From Acidimicrobiia bacterium (GTDB lineage: Bacteria; Actinomycetota; Acidimicrobiia; Spongiisociales; JAENVV01), in the NCBI GenBank assembly GCA_029881355.1, contig JAOUMT010000006.1, positions 1 through 33,639 of the forward strand: a DNA stretch of 33,639 bases. The letters are read 5' to 3'. Below are positions 14,202 to 22,727 of the stretch, piece after piece. The position numbers and the translations under genes are program-made. Under the pieces are notes generated by a model. It searched no databases. It worked only from the letters and a program-made list of their open reading frames with translations, and was not told where the DNA came from. Position 1 is the stretch's first letter, and every line of letters starts with the position of its first letter.

Positions 14202-15037
14202 CGACAACAGTGACCATCACCGGGACCGGGACGCCCATCATGCATCCGGGCGTGGCCGGGCCGGGCGTGTTGGTAGTCAGCGACGACGTTGCCATCCAGG
14301 TTGACGTCGGTCGCGGCACCACGATGCGGCTCAGCGATCTCGGCTTTCCTCTAACGGACCTCACCGCGGTGCTGGTGACCCACCACCACAGCGATCATCT
14401 CGTGGGCCTCGCCGACCTCCTCATGAGTCGTTGGCTGGAAGGAGGGACCGATCCGCTTCCGGTGGTCGCCCCACTGGGGGAAGCAACCCGCATCGCCGAA
14501 AGGGTCCTTGACCTGTGGGAAGGCGAGATCGAAATGCGCCGGACCCACACCGGACGGCGAGGAACCGCCTCCCCCAACGTGCGTTCATTCGATCCACAAA
14601 GCACTCCATCCGAGGTGTTCCGGGTTGGCCAGGTTCGGGTGTTGGCTGGAGCGGTGGACCATGCCCCGGTCACCCCGGCGGTCGGTTACCGGATCGAAAC
14701 ACCCGACGGGGTGGTGGCCATATCAGGTGATACAACGATTTGTCCGTCGCTTGGCCATCTCGCCAGGGGCGCCGACGTGTTCGTATGTGAGGCGTTTCGG
14801 AGGGAAGGTACGACCGACCTGTTATCCGATCCCGACGCGATTGCCGCCTACCACGCCAACTCCGTCGCGGTGGGGAGGCTAGCCGGAGAAGTCGGGGTCA
14901 AGACCCTCATGCTTACTCATCTCATCCCGCCGATCGGCGGCTCGTCGGACAAGGGCCTTTTCGAAGCCGACGTACGAGCAGGCGGATTCTCGGGCCAGGT
15001 CGTCGTCGCCGACGACCTGGCCCAGCAAATCCTGTGA
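14198..15037 (+). CDS. Metallo-beta-lactamase-fold hydrolase (RNase Z-like subgroup)
   Basis: A 279-residue MBL-fold enzyme with a complete two-metal site: H62-x-H64-x-D66-H67 in T-H-H-H-S-D-H, H155 in V-D-H-A-P, D178 in S-G-D-T-T, and H241 in L-T-H-L. The architecture, with T-G-T-G-T-P at the N-terminus and S-G-D-T, is that of the ribonuclease Z/arylsulfatase-like subgroup. True RNase Z has an exosite arm that I do not see, so tRNA processing is unlikely to be the main role. It is translationally coupled to the CblC-like gene (ATGA at 14198-14201), suggesting a shared pathway. Seven bases separate its stop from the convergent potD-like gene. Confidence 0.85.
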   Translation: MTTTVTITGTGTPIMHPGVAGPGVLVVSDDVAIQVDVGRGTTMRLSDLGFPLTDLTAVLVTHHHSDHLVGLADLLMSRWLEGGTDPLPVVAPLGEATRIAERVLDLWEGEIEMRRTHTGRRGTASPNVRSFDPQSTPSEVFRVGQVRVLAGAVDHAPVTPAVGYRIETPDGVVAISGDTTICPSLGHLARGADVFVCEAFRREGTTDLLSDPDAIAAYHANSVAVGRLAGEVGVKTLMLTHLIPPIGGSSDKGLFEADVRAGGFSGQVVVADDLAQQIL

Positions 15038-15044
15038 CTGGGTA

Positions 15045-16196
15045 TTAGCCCTTCGACCGCAAGAAGGCGTCTTGAAGCTCCAGACCAAGCTCACCGGTCT
15101 GGGGGATGAACTCAAGGTTCTCCAATGCGTCACCGGTTGGGTAAATGGCTGGATCGTCAAGGATCTCTGGCAGGATGAACTCTTCGGAAGCCTGGTTCGG
15201 GCTTCCGTAATAGTTCCAGTTCGTCAACTGCGCGCCATTCTCGGCATCGAGAAGGAAATCGATCATGGCTAGTGCCGAGCACGGGTGCTCTACCGTCACC
15301 GGGATCGCCAGATTATCCACCCACCGAACTCCGCCCTCCTTGGGGATGATGTAGGCATAGTCGTCCGGATTATCTACCTCCGCGAAGGAGAAAAAGAACC
15401 CGCCGGACCATCCGTGTGCGATATCCACCTCGCCGTTCACCAGGTCGTCGCCAAAGTTGACGGAGTCGTACTTGGCGACCCGAGCGTTGGCCTCGGTCAG
15501 GACGGCTTCGGCTTCGGCGATGGCATCCAGATTGTTGTCAGCGATGACCTCTTCGAGTGTGTAGCCCAGGTAATGCAACGCCGCCACCATCGCTTCGAGC
15601 GGATCGTCGAGCATGGAGATCCGGCCCTCATACTGGTCGGCGACCGCCGGATTGAAGATCAGGTCCCATGACGGGTCAACATCTCCAAGCGTGGCCGTGT
15701 TGATGCCGATGCCGGTGGTTCCCCACTGGTACGGAACCGAGTAGTCACTTGTCGGGTCAAACGGCAGGTTCACGAACGCCGGATCGAGATTCCCGAGATT
15801 GCTCAGCGCAGACTTGTTGAGCTTCACGAGAAGGCCCTCGGCCAGCATCGTGTCAACCATGTAGTCAGAAGGAACGACCAGGTCATAGGGAGCCGCGCCT
15901 GCTTCGACCTGGGCCAACATCTGTTCGTTGGACTCATATTCGGTGTACTCCACGCTGATTCCGCTCTCCGTTTCGAAGGCGGTAATCAGATCAGGGTCGA
16001 TGTACTCGGCCCAGTTGTAGAAGTTCAGGTCGCCGTCGGTTTCTCCCGGGGCGCAAGCGTCAATGCCGGTTGCCTCAGCCATGGTCGTATCGCTTCCAAC
16101 GCCCCCCGCAGAGGCGGTTGTGTCCGCCGGATCGGTGCCACCGCATGCGGCGGCGGTCATGGCTAGGACGAGCAGCAAAATTGTCCATCGTTTCAT
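15045..16196 (-). CDS. potD: Polyamine ABC transporter substrate-binding lipoprotein (PotD-like)
   Basis: A 383-residue extracytoplasmic solute receptor anchored as a lipoprotein. The signal peptide begins M-K-R-W-T-I-L-L and ends in a lipobox T-A-A-A-C with C18. After a Thr/Ala/Gly-rich linker, the mature domain opens L-N-F-Y-N-W-A-E-Y-I-D-P, the PotD/PotF signature, and has Y-D-L-V-V-P-S-D-Y-M later, with acidic and aromatic residues typical of polyamine pockets. The exact ligand (putrescine, spermidine, agmatine) cannot be read out. A strong GGAGG lies five bases before ATG 16196. It is the last gene of a ten-gene operon, following the permease after eight bases. Confidence 0.9.
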   Translation of the reverse strand: MKRWTILLLVLAMTAAACGGTDPADTTASAGGVGSDTTMAEATGIDACAPGETDGDLNFYNWAEYIDPDLITAFETESGISVEYTEYESNEQMLAQVEAGAAPYDLVVPSDYMVDTMLAEGLLVKLNKSALSNLGNLDPAFVNLPFDPTSDYSVPYQWGTTGIGINTATLGDVDPSWDLIFNPAVADQYEGRISMLDDPLEAMVAALHYLGYTLEEVIADNNLDAIAEAEAVLTEANARVAKYDSVNFGDDLVNGEVDIAHGWSGGFFFSFAEVDNPDDYAYIIPKEGGVRWVDNLAIPVTVEHPCSALAMIDFLLDAENGAQLTNWNYYGSPNQASEEFILPEILDDPAIYPTGDALENLEFIPQTGELGLELQDAFLRSKG

Positions 16197-16204
16197 GTTT
16201 CCTC

Positions 16205-17056
16205 CTAGGTTTCTTTTAGTCGTTCATCGGGCAGGATTGCATCCTGCGGGTTGCGCTGTAAAAGAAGCGAGAGGCCGACGAGGGCGATCGAAGCAATGAG
16301 CATCAGCGACGAAATCGCGTTGATCTGTGGAGATACCCCGCGACGAATCAAGCCAAATACGTAGATCGGAAGCGTCGTCGATCCGGGTCCGGCAACGAAC
16401 GACGTAACCACCACGTCGTCGAGCGAAAGGGTCAGCGCCAGCAGCGCCCCGCCCAGGACGCCCGGCATGATGAGCGGAAGCGTTACCCTTCGAAACGTCT
16501 GCCACGCTCCCGCATAGAGGTCCCTGGCTGCTTCCTCCAGGCTCTTGTCGATCTGGCCAAGGCGGGCTCTGACCACCACGGCCACGAACGCAATATTGAA
16601 GGCCACATGCGAGATCACAATGGTGGTAACCCCGAGCTGCCATCGCGGGCCAACGAGTTCGACGATATCGAACACCCTCGCAAAAAACAGCAACATCATG
16701 ACCGCCATCGTCACATCAGGAATGATGATGGGCAGATACAACATCCCGTCCAGCCCTCGCCGTCCCCTGAATCGGTACCGATCGATCGCCAGGGCGGCAG
16801 CCGTCCCAATGATGGTCGACACGATCGTCGAGATGCCCGAGACGATCAGCGAATTCTTGAGTGCGTCAAGGACTTCCGCATTCCCGAGCACCTCGCCGTA
16901 CCATCTTGGCGATACCCCGCCCCAAATGCCGACCCGGGCCGAAGCATTGAACGAGAACACGACCAGCACCAAGATCGGTAGATAGAAGAAGGCGTAGACC
17001 ACCCAGGCGTTGGTGGCCATGAGCCGGTCGATCCACGGGTGTCGGAGCGACTTCAT
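16205..17056 (-). CDS. potC: Polyamine ABC transporter permease (PotC-like)
   Basis: A 283-residue inner-membrane permease with six predicted helices. The ATPase-coupling EAA loop is E-E-A-A-R-D-L-Y-A-G-A-W-Q-T-F-R-R-V-T-L-P at about 186-206, and the extended helical start F-F-Y-L-P-I-L-V-L-V-V-F-S-F-N is typical of PotC. It pairs with the PotB-like subunit to form the membrane channel. Its ATG overlaps the PotB stop by ATGA (17053-17056) and the receptor gene follows after eight bases. The order A-B-C-D equals that of E. coli potABCD. Confidence 0.9.
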   Translation of the reverse strand: MKSLRHPWIDRLMATNAWVVYAFFYLPILVLVVFSFNASARVGIWGGVSPRWYGEVLGNAEVLDALKNSLIVSGISTIVSTIIGTAAALAIDRYRFRGRRGLDGMLYLPIIIPDVTMAVMMLLFFARVFDIVELVGPRWQLGVTTIVISHVAFNIAFVAVVVRARLGQIDKSLEEAARDLYAGAWQTFRRVTLPLIMPGVLGGALLALTLSLDDVVVTSFVAGPGSTTLPIYVFGLIRRGVSPQINAISSLMLIASIALVGLSLLLQRNPQDAILPDERLKET

Positions 17057-17931
17057 ATTTCTTCGGCTCCTGACCGGTTACGGATCATGAGCGCCACGAG
17101 CATCACCGCCATAATGACAATGGACAAGGCGGACCCGAGTGGCCGATTTCTAGCCTGTCCGAACTGCGTGACGATATAGGAGCCGAGCAACAAGTCCTTG
17201 CCTCCCCCGAGAATCGCCGGGGTCACATAGGCGCCGAAGCTCGGGACAAACACGAGGAGCGAGCCGGCAATGATGCCGCTGCGCGTCAAGGGCAGGGTCA
17301 CTTTCCGGAAAGCTGTCCAGCCGTCGGCATACAAATCCCTCGCCGCTTCGACCAGTCGCCAATCCAGCCGTTCGATCGCCGCATAGAGCGGCAGAACCAT
17401 AAACGGAAGGAAGCCATATACGAGGCCAATCAGAATGGCCGCCGGAGTGAACAACAGCCTGAACGGCTCCCTACCCATCGCCTCGGTCAGCGTTCCGAGC
17501 GGTCCGTCCGATCCAAGGATGAAGCGCCAGGCATACGTGCGAACCAAAAAGTTCGACCAGAACGGAATCATCACGAGCACCAGCAAGGCGTTGCGGACGG
17601 CCGGTCGTCTGGTGGCGATGTAGTAGGCAAATGGATACGCAAAGAGCAGGCACACTGCGGTGGTGATCGTGGCGATCCAAAAGCTTCGCCACACAATCGT
17701 GCCAACCAGTGGATCCAACAACTTCACATAGGCGGACGTGCTGAACTCGTCGTATTTGGTGGCTCCGGTCGCCGAACGCCTCGCAAACGACGTTACGAAC
17801 ACAATAAAGAAGGGGACTGCGAAGAACACCACCAGGTAGACATAGGCAGGGAGACCGAGCAAGAACCCCCTCCTCCGTTCAGCCGCTTCTGCAGCCTTTT
17901 CCAGCCCGGGTTCGAAGGCAGGCTTCCTCAC
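17053..17931 (-). CDS. potB: Polyamine ABC transporter permease (PotB-like)
   Basis: A 292-residue permease subunit. After a charged N-terminus with a K/E/R-rich stretch come six helices, beginning A-Y-V-Y-L-V-V-F-F-A-V-P-F-F. The coupling loop E-A-A-R-D-L-Y-A-D-G-W-T-A-F-R-K-V-T-L-P matches that of PotC. F-G-A-Y-V-T-P-A-I-L-G-G lies near the C-terminus, as in PotB/PotH. The start is GTG 17931, whose GTGA overlaps the PotA stop; the longer frame to 17964 would overlap PotA without support. It is part of the ten-gene operon. Confidence 0.9.
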   Translation of the reverse strand: MRKPAFEPGLEKAAEAAERRRGFLLGLPAYVYLVVFFAVPFFIVFVTSFARRSATGATKYDEFSTSAYVKLLDPLVGTIVWRSFWIATITTAVCLLFAYPFAYYIATRRPAVRNALLVLVMIPFWSNFLVRTYAWRFILGSDGPLGTLTEAMGREPFRLLFTPAAILIGLVYGFLPFMVLPLYAAIERLDWRLVEAARDLYADGWTAFRKVTLPLTRSGIIAGSLLVFVPSFGAYVTPAILGGGKDLLLGSYIVTQFGQARNRPLGSALSIVIMAVMLVALMIRNRSGAEEI

Positions 17932-18995
17932 GCGGTGACCAGGCTTCCTGCAGCAGGGTTCCACCAGACCATGAGTTCGGTGCCAGCGTCAAACGTCGGC
18001 AGCCCTGGCCGGTTTTCCTGACGGACGTCCAGGCTCCCGGCCGTGGTTTCAACGTCGTAGAAGTAGGAGTCTCCGTAGTAAACCCGGTGCCGAACCTTGC
18101 CGGGAATCCGCACCATGCCATCCGGAACGTCGGCGGCGGCGGACACCAAGTGGAGGCTCTCGGGTCGGAGCGCCAACCAGTGGCTGCCATCCCCAGCGTT
18201 GGATGTATCGGCAGGAACGTTTCCTCCGCCGCTCAACCGAACCTCGGTTGGGCTGACTACCGACACTGCCAAGAGACTGATATCACCGATGAAGTCGGCA
18301 ACGAAGCGCGAGGTCGGCGACTCGTAGATTTCCTTGGGAGTACCGACCTGAAGCAACTCCCCTTTGTCCATGACCCCGATACGGTCGGACATGGTGAGGG
18401 CTTCTTCCTGGTCGTGGGTGACATAGATGAACGTAATGCCAACTCGCTCTTGCAACTCTTTCAATTCGATCTGCATCTGCTGTCGCAACTTGAGGTCGAG
18501 CGCCCCGAGCGGCTCGTCCAGGAGCAGGACTTCTGGTTCGTTGACAAGAGCCCGGGCCAGCGCCACGCGCTGCTGCATACCGCCTGAGAGCTGGTCTGGC
18601 TTGGCATTGGCGCGATGTGACAACTGGACCATGTCCAAAGCCCGCCCGACCCGGGTGGCAATCTCATTGGAATTCACCTTCTTCATCTGCAGGCCAAACC
18701 CGACGTTGCGCTCAACGTTCATGTGCGGAAACAGGGCGTAGGACTGGAAGACCGTGTTGATCGGTCGGGCATCGGGCGGTTCGAGCGCCATCTCCTTGCC
18801 GTGAATCTGGATGGAGCCACTGGTAGGGAACTCGAAGCCGGCGATGAGACGCAGCGTGGTCGTCTTGCCGCACCCGGAGGGCCCCAGCAAGGAGAAAAAC
18901 TCGCCGTCGGCAATGGCGAGATCGATACCTTTCAGCGCAACGACCTCGCCAAAATGCTTGGTAACACCGGAAAGTTCCACTGCGGCCTTGGTCAT
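17928..18995 (-). CDS. potA: Polyamine ABC transporter ATPase (PotA-like)
   Basis: A 355-residue cytosolic ATPase that drives import. The Walker A is G38-P-S-G-C-G-K-T-T, the Q-loop Gln is Q84, the signature is L-S-G-G-M-Q-Q-R at 136-143, the Walker B is V-L-L-L-D-E at about 156-161 followed by the D-loop, and the switch histidine is H194 in T-H-D-Q-E-E-A. Residues after about 240 form the TOBE-type C-terminal domain (L-A-L-R-P-E-S-L), which can regulate activity. Length is near the 370 of E. coli PotA. ATG 18995 overlaps the amidohydrolase stop by ATGA, so import and catabolism are translated together. Confidence 0.93.
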   Translation of the reverse strand: MTKAAVELSGVTKHFGEVVALKGIDLAIADGEFFSLLGPSGCGKTTTLRLIAGFEFPTSGSIQIHGKEMALEPPDARPINTVFQSYALFPHMNVERNVGFGLQMKKVNSNEIATRVGRALDMVQLSHRANAKPDQLSGGMQQRVALARALVNEPEVLLLDEPLGALDLKLRQQMQIELKELQERVGITFIYVTHDQEEALTMSDRIGVMDKGELLQVGTPKEIYESPTSRFVADFIGDISLLAVSVVSPTEVRLSGGGNVPADTSNAGDGSHWLALRPESLHLVSAAADVPDGMVRIPGKVRHRVYYGDSYFYDVETTAGSLDVRQENRPGLPTFDAGTELMVWWNPAAGSLVTA

Positions 18996-20602
18996 ATGGT
19001 TTCCTTTTCGAACACGAACTCGCCGGCAATCATCGTCATGGCAACCCCAACGTCGTCGGGGCGGTCCGCCTCGAACGGGTCCGCATCGAGTACCACCAGG
19101 TCTGCTTGTTTACCACACTCGACGCTCCCGGACACGTCGTCACGATGATTTACAAACGCCGATCCGGCGGTGAAAGCCATCAGCGCGTCGGCCACTCCGA
19201 TGCGCTGCTCGGGCAGGAACACCTGGTCGACACCACTGTGTGGATTGCTGCGGTGGACCGCCATGGCGATCTGCGCCATCACGTCCGGCGTTGAAACCGA
19301 CCAATCGCTTCCCATCGCCAGGGTGGCCCCGGCGTCGAGCAACGATCGCCAGGGGTATTGGTTCGTGGTCCGTTCGGGTCCAATGAAAGGAATCGTGAGT
19401 TCCGTCATGGTTTGATCGAGGATGGCCCAAAGCGGCTGAGCGTTGGCTGTCGCTCCGAGGCGTCGAAATCGCCCAACGTCGGACGGGTCAACAATCTGTA
19501 GGTGGGCAAGGTGCGGTCGAGTATCCATCCAGCCGTTGGCCTGGCGGGCCGCCTCCACCGCGTCGAGTGCGTTCCGAACCGCCCGATCGCCGAGGGCATG
19601 GAAGTGGCACTGCAACCCGGCAGCATCAATTCTGACGACGATCTGCGCAAGTTCCCCGGCAGAGATAAAGTCCAGCCCGGAATTTTCGGTGGCCGCGCCG
19701 TCCTGATCGAAGTACGGACCGAGCAGCGCAGCCGTGTGATTCTCGCAGACGCCGTCGAGCATGAGCTTTACGGTGCGGGGGTCGTATCGTCCCACGCCCT
19801 CCGTGCTGTACTGCAGGTGCTCGTCGAACTGCTCGATCCCGCGCTCGCGATCCCACCACAGCGCTCCCCGCACGGCCACCTTGAGGTCGTCGGACTCCGC
19901 CAACGCCCTATAGGCTTCGTGGAGTGGGCCGGTCACCCAGGCGTCCTGCCAGGCCGTGATCCCTTGCGATATCAAGAATCGTTGCCCTTCGAGTAGCGCG
20001 TTACGAACCTCGGTCGGACCCGGTTGTGGAGCGACTCGCTCCATGAGTTCCATGGCGCCTTCGTGCAGGGTCCCCTGCGGCGTCCCGTCGGGCAGCCGCT
20101 CAATTCGTCCATCGATCGGGTCGGGGGTGCCGGCGGTGATGCCGGCCATCGCCAATGCAGCCGAACTAGCCCAGCCCGAATGACCGTCTGCCCCACCAAG
20201 ATATACCGGGCGGTCGGTGATGGCATCCAACAAGGCTGCGGGTGGGTTCCCACCGTCGAACCAGTAGTAGTTCCAGCCGCCGCCCAGCAACCAGCCCTCC
20301 CGGAGGCGATTGGCGTGGTCAGCTATCACGATCAGCGCTTCGTCCAGGGTTCGAGCATCCTCGAGGTTGCACTGCATCCTCGCCAGGCCGCCCATCATCG
20401 GATGTACGTGGGCGTCCTGGAATCCCGCAGTCAGCAGCCGGCCGTCCAGATCGACCGTGACGGCTGATACGGGGGCGGCTCGACGGACTTCGTCGTCAGA
20501 ACCGACCGCGACAATCTTTCCTTCGACTACTGCCACCGCTCGCGCCCACGAACGGGCTGCGTTTCCGACGAAAACAGGCCCGTTCCGAAAAATGTAGTTC
20601 AC
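18992..20602 (-). CDS. YtcJ-like metal-dependent amidohydrolase
   Basis: A 536-residue amidohydrolase of the Amidohydro_3/YtcJ type. The metal-binding H65-x-H67 is in F-Q-D-A-H-V-H-P after the first beta-sandwich segment, with later metal-site candidates in Q-C-H-F-H-A-L-G-D-R-A-V and L-A-H-L-Q, and a catalytic Asp in M-G-S-D-W-S-V. The C-terminal G-K-Q-A-D-L-V-V-L-D-A-D-P closes the sandwich. Members hydrolyse C-N or amide bonds in varied substrates and few are characterised. In this operon an N-acyl polyamine or a guanidino/lactam intermediate would be a plausible substrate. The start is GTG 20602, overlapping the GNAT stop by GTGA; the stop overlaps potA. Confidence 0.85.
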   Translation of the reverse strand: MNYIFRNGPVFVGNAARSWARAVAVVEGKIVAVGSDDEVRRAAPVSAVTVDLDGRLLTAGFQDAHVHPMMGGLARMQCNLEDARTLDEALIVIADHANRLREGWLLGGGWNYYWFDGGNPPAALLDAITDRPVYLGGADGHSGWASSAALAMAGITAGTPDPIDGRIERLPDGTPQGTLHEGAMELMERVAPQPGPTEVRNALLEGQRFLISQGITAWQDAWVTGPLHEAYRALAESDDLKVAVRGALWWDRERGIEQFDEHLQYSTEGVGRYDPRTVKLMLDGVCENHTAALLGPYFDQDGAATENSGLDFISAGELAQIVVRIDAAGLQCHFHALGDRAVRNALDAVEAARQANGWMDTRPHLAHLQIVDPSDVGRFRRLGATANAQPLWAILDQTMTELTIPFIGPERTTNQYPWRSLLDAGATLAMGSDWSVSTPDVMAQIAMAVHRSNPHSGVDQVFLPEQRIGVADALMAFTAGSAFVNHRDDVSGSVECGKQADLVVLDADPFEADRPDDVGVAMTMIAGEFVFEKETI

Positions 20603-21219
20603 GAGTAGTCTGGATTGACCCAGACAATGAGGGCCGCCCAGCCATCGATGTCGGCGGAGTCTATGTAGTTGGCAAGTACCCCCCGGGCCTCGAAACCGTT
20701 CTCAAGCTGGAAGCTGAGCGTGCGGTCGTACAGTTCACCCGCCGACACTTTCTTGACGTAGTCGGCGGCCGACATTTCGTGCTTGTGGTCGGCAAACCCC
20801 GGAATGTATCCGCCTGCGATGATTCCCCGTCGGTTCCACTCCTTCACCAGGTCTTTTCGTAGCTGGTACAAACGTTTACCGATACCACGCCGCCGATAGG
20901 CGGTGTCGACAACGATGTCCGTGCCGTAATACCAGTCGCCTTCCGGGTCGTGGTTCCCACACTGGTGCTCACCCGTGATCTCGGCAATGGTGTGCTGAGG
21001 GTGGTCGAAGTCGAAGTCGACAAAGATCCCCCCTGCCTGCCCTACGACACGGTCTCCGTCGTGACAGACAAAGAAGCCTTGCGGAAACGTGCGAGCATAG
21101 GCGGCGAGGTCTTCCGCGCTTAAGAGGTCCTCAGGGTCGGCGTGGGGAAACGCGGCCAGCTCCAATGCTGCGCATTGTTCTACCCATCGATCGCTTAGGT
21201 TCTCGTAGCGCAGCTCCAA
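20599..21219 (-). CDS. GNAT acetyltransferase, first of two paralogues (YhcX N-domain-like)
   Basis: A 206-residue acetyltransferase closely similar to the protein at 23691. Shared blocks are W-Y-Y-G-T-D-I, R-R-G-I-G-K-R-L-Y-Q-L-R-K-D-L (acetyl-CoA site), G-x-I-P-G-F-A-D-H-K-H-E-M, N-G-F-E-A, and a C-terminal L-I-V-W-V-N-P. This pattern is that of the GNAT domain fused to a nitrilase in B. subtilis YhcX; here it stands alone. TTG 21219 is preferred because it aligns with the paralogue start and has AAGGGG five bases upstream; ATG 21264 and GTG 21273 are alternatives. The likely role is N-acylation of an amine in the operon's pathway. The substrate is unknown. Confidence 0.82.
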   Translation of the reverse strand: MELRYENLSDRWVEQCAALELAAFPHADPEDLLSAEDLAAYARTFPQGFFVCHDGDRVVGQAGGIFVDFDFDHPQHTIAEITGEHQCGNHDPEGDWYYGTDIVVDTAYRRRGIGKRLYQLRKDLVKEWNRRGIIAGGYIPGFADHKHEMSAADYVKKVSAGELYDRTLSFQLENGFEARGVLANYIDSADIDGWAALIVWVNPDYS

Positions 21220-21338
21220 GCGGGCCCCTTCGTCGACGATCGAATAATGGAGGATCGAGTCCATTTCTAGCACGATCCAGTCGTGATCGCCTCAAAAAGC
21301 GGCCAATCAGCTCGTCAGGACGCTCTTCAACGAACGAA

Positions 21339-22727
21339 TCAGCGTGTCTTGCCCCGCATCCAGTTGCCGATCGCAGCCCACTGCGACGGCTTGCCCCGTC
21401 GCTCCTCGGATCGGTCGGCCGCCTTGGCCATCCACAATCCGGCGTTTATGCCGACGAACCGGAGCGGTTCTGGTTCCCAGCTCTTCCACTCATGCTGGAT
21501 CCAGGGCAGGGTGACGAGATCCGTTTGGCGCTCCAGAACCAGGTCAGCGAGGGTTTGGCCGGCTAAGTGGGCGGTGTTGACGCCGTCGCCAACGTAACCC
21601 CCACCCCAGGCCAGCCCGGCTCGCCGGTCGACACTGACTGACGGTCGCCAATCGCGGGGGGCCCCCAACGCGCCGCCCCAGCGGTGAGTAATCGTGATAT
21701 CAGCGAGCTGCGGAAAAAGCTCGTGCAATACCCGAACAAGCTCGGCGTGAACCCCGTCGTGAATGTCATTCTTCGGATCGGTAGAGGAACCGAAGTAATA
21801 CGGGGCGCCTCGCCCGCCAAAAGCAAACCGTCCGTCGGCGGTGCGCTGGCCGTAGATGATGAGATTGCGAAAGTCCCCGAACGTCGGTCGGGTATGCAGC
21901 CCGAGTTCATTCCACATGGCTTCCGAAAGCGGCTCGGTGGCCACCATAAGAGAATAGAGCGGCACCATGGTTCGCTTGAGTCCTGGCAGATCGCTGGTGA
22001 ACCCTTCGGTGGCGCGCACCACCATTGTTGCGGTCACGGCGCCATGACGCGTTTCAACCCGGTTGGATGAAACGTGTTCAACCCCGGAGTCTTCGTAGAT
22101 GACTGCCCCGCGCCGCTCGCACGCTGACGCCAACCCATGCACCAGCAGCGCCGGCTGGATGGCAGCTCCGTGCGGGTGCCAGGTGCCGCCCAGGATCCCG
22201 GTAGCGTTGAGCATCTCGCGGGCTTCGCCGGCCGACAACTGTTTCAGGTCCGCCTCGCCGATCCCGAGATGCCGGGCCTCTTCGATCTCGGCCGCTACCC
22301 GGGACATTTGAACTTCGCTGCGCGCAAGCGTCAACACGCCCCCCTTGGCGTAATGGCAATCGATCCCCTCGAGTTCGGTCACCTTGCCCACCTGATCGAC
22401 CGAGTCGTACAACGCCCGCATGAAGCGAATCGCTTCTGCCGTGCCGTGTTCTTTGGCGAGCGTTCCCACTCCGAGCGGATACTCGGCGTGGCACCATCCG
22501 CCGTTGCGTCCCGACGCACCGAAGCCGACATGATGCTTCTCAAGCACTGCGACTCGCAGCGAGGGATTGTGTTCGAGCAGGTAGTAGGCGGTCCACAGGC
22601 CCGTAAAACCCGCACCGATGATGGCGACGTCAACCTCGGTGTCACCTCCGAGCGCCGGGCGGGTGACTTTCGCGTCTACCGCATCCCACCAGAACGGAGC
22701 TTTTTTGGCTGTTCCAATATCCATCAT
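21339..22727 (-). CDS. FAD-dependent amine oxidase (DAO family, PuuB-like)
   Basis: A 462-residue flavoprotein of the D-amino-acid-oxidase fold. The dinucleotide site is V-A-I-I-G-A-G-F-T-G-L-W-T-A-Y-Y-L (34-50), followed by V-L-E-K-H-H-V-G-F-G-A-S-G-R-N-G-G-W. Substrate-domain and C-terminal FAD features include G-G-G-Y-V-G-D-G-V-N-T-A-H-L-A-G near 400. The layout resembles gamma-glutamylputrescine oxidase (PuuB/OrdL), which oxidises a protected diamine to an aldehyde. No PuuA, PuuC or PuuD homologue is in the window, so the protecting group may instead be acetyl from the adjacent GNATs. ATG 22727 overlaps the ureohydrolase stop by ATGA; an in-frame ATG is the next codon. Confidence 0.88.
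   Translation of the reverse strand: MMDIGTAKKAPFWWDAVDAKVTRPALGGDTEVDVAIIGAGFTGLWTAYYLLEHNPSLRVAVLEKHHVGFGASGRNGGWCHAEYPLGVGTLAKEHGTAEAIRFMRALYDSVDQVGKVTELEGIDCHYAKGGVLTLARSEVQMSRVAAEIEEARHLGIGEADLKQLSAGEAREMLNATGILGGTWHPHGAAIQPALLVHGLASACERRGAVIYEDSGVEHVSSNRVETRHGAVTATMVVRATEGFTSDLPGLKRTMVPLYSLMVATEPLSEAMWNELGLHTRPTFGDFRNLIIYGQRTADGRFAFGGRGAPYYFGSSTDPKNDIHDGVHAELVRVLHELFPQLADITITHRWGGALGAPRDWRPSVSVDRRAGLAWGGGYVGDGVNTAHLAGQTLADLVLERQTDLVTLPWIQHEWKSWEPEPLRFVGINAGLWMAKAADRSEERRGKPSQWAAIGNWMRGKTR

Noticed and set aside
15038-15044. Terminator between the MBL-fold gene and potD
   Set aside because: Only seven bases separate the stops and no stable hairpin can be drawn.
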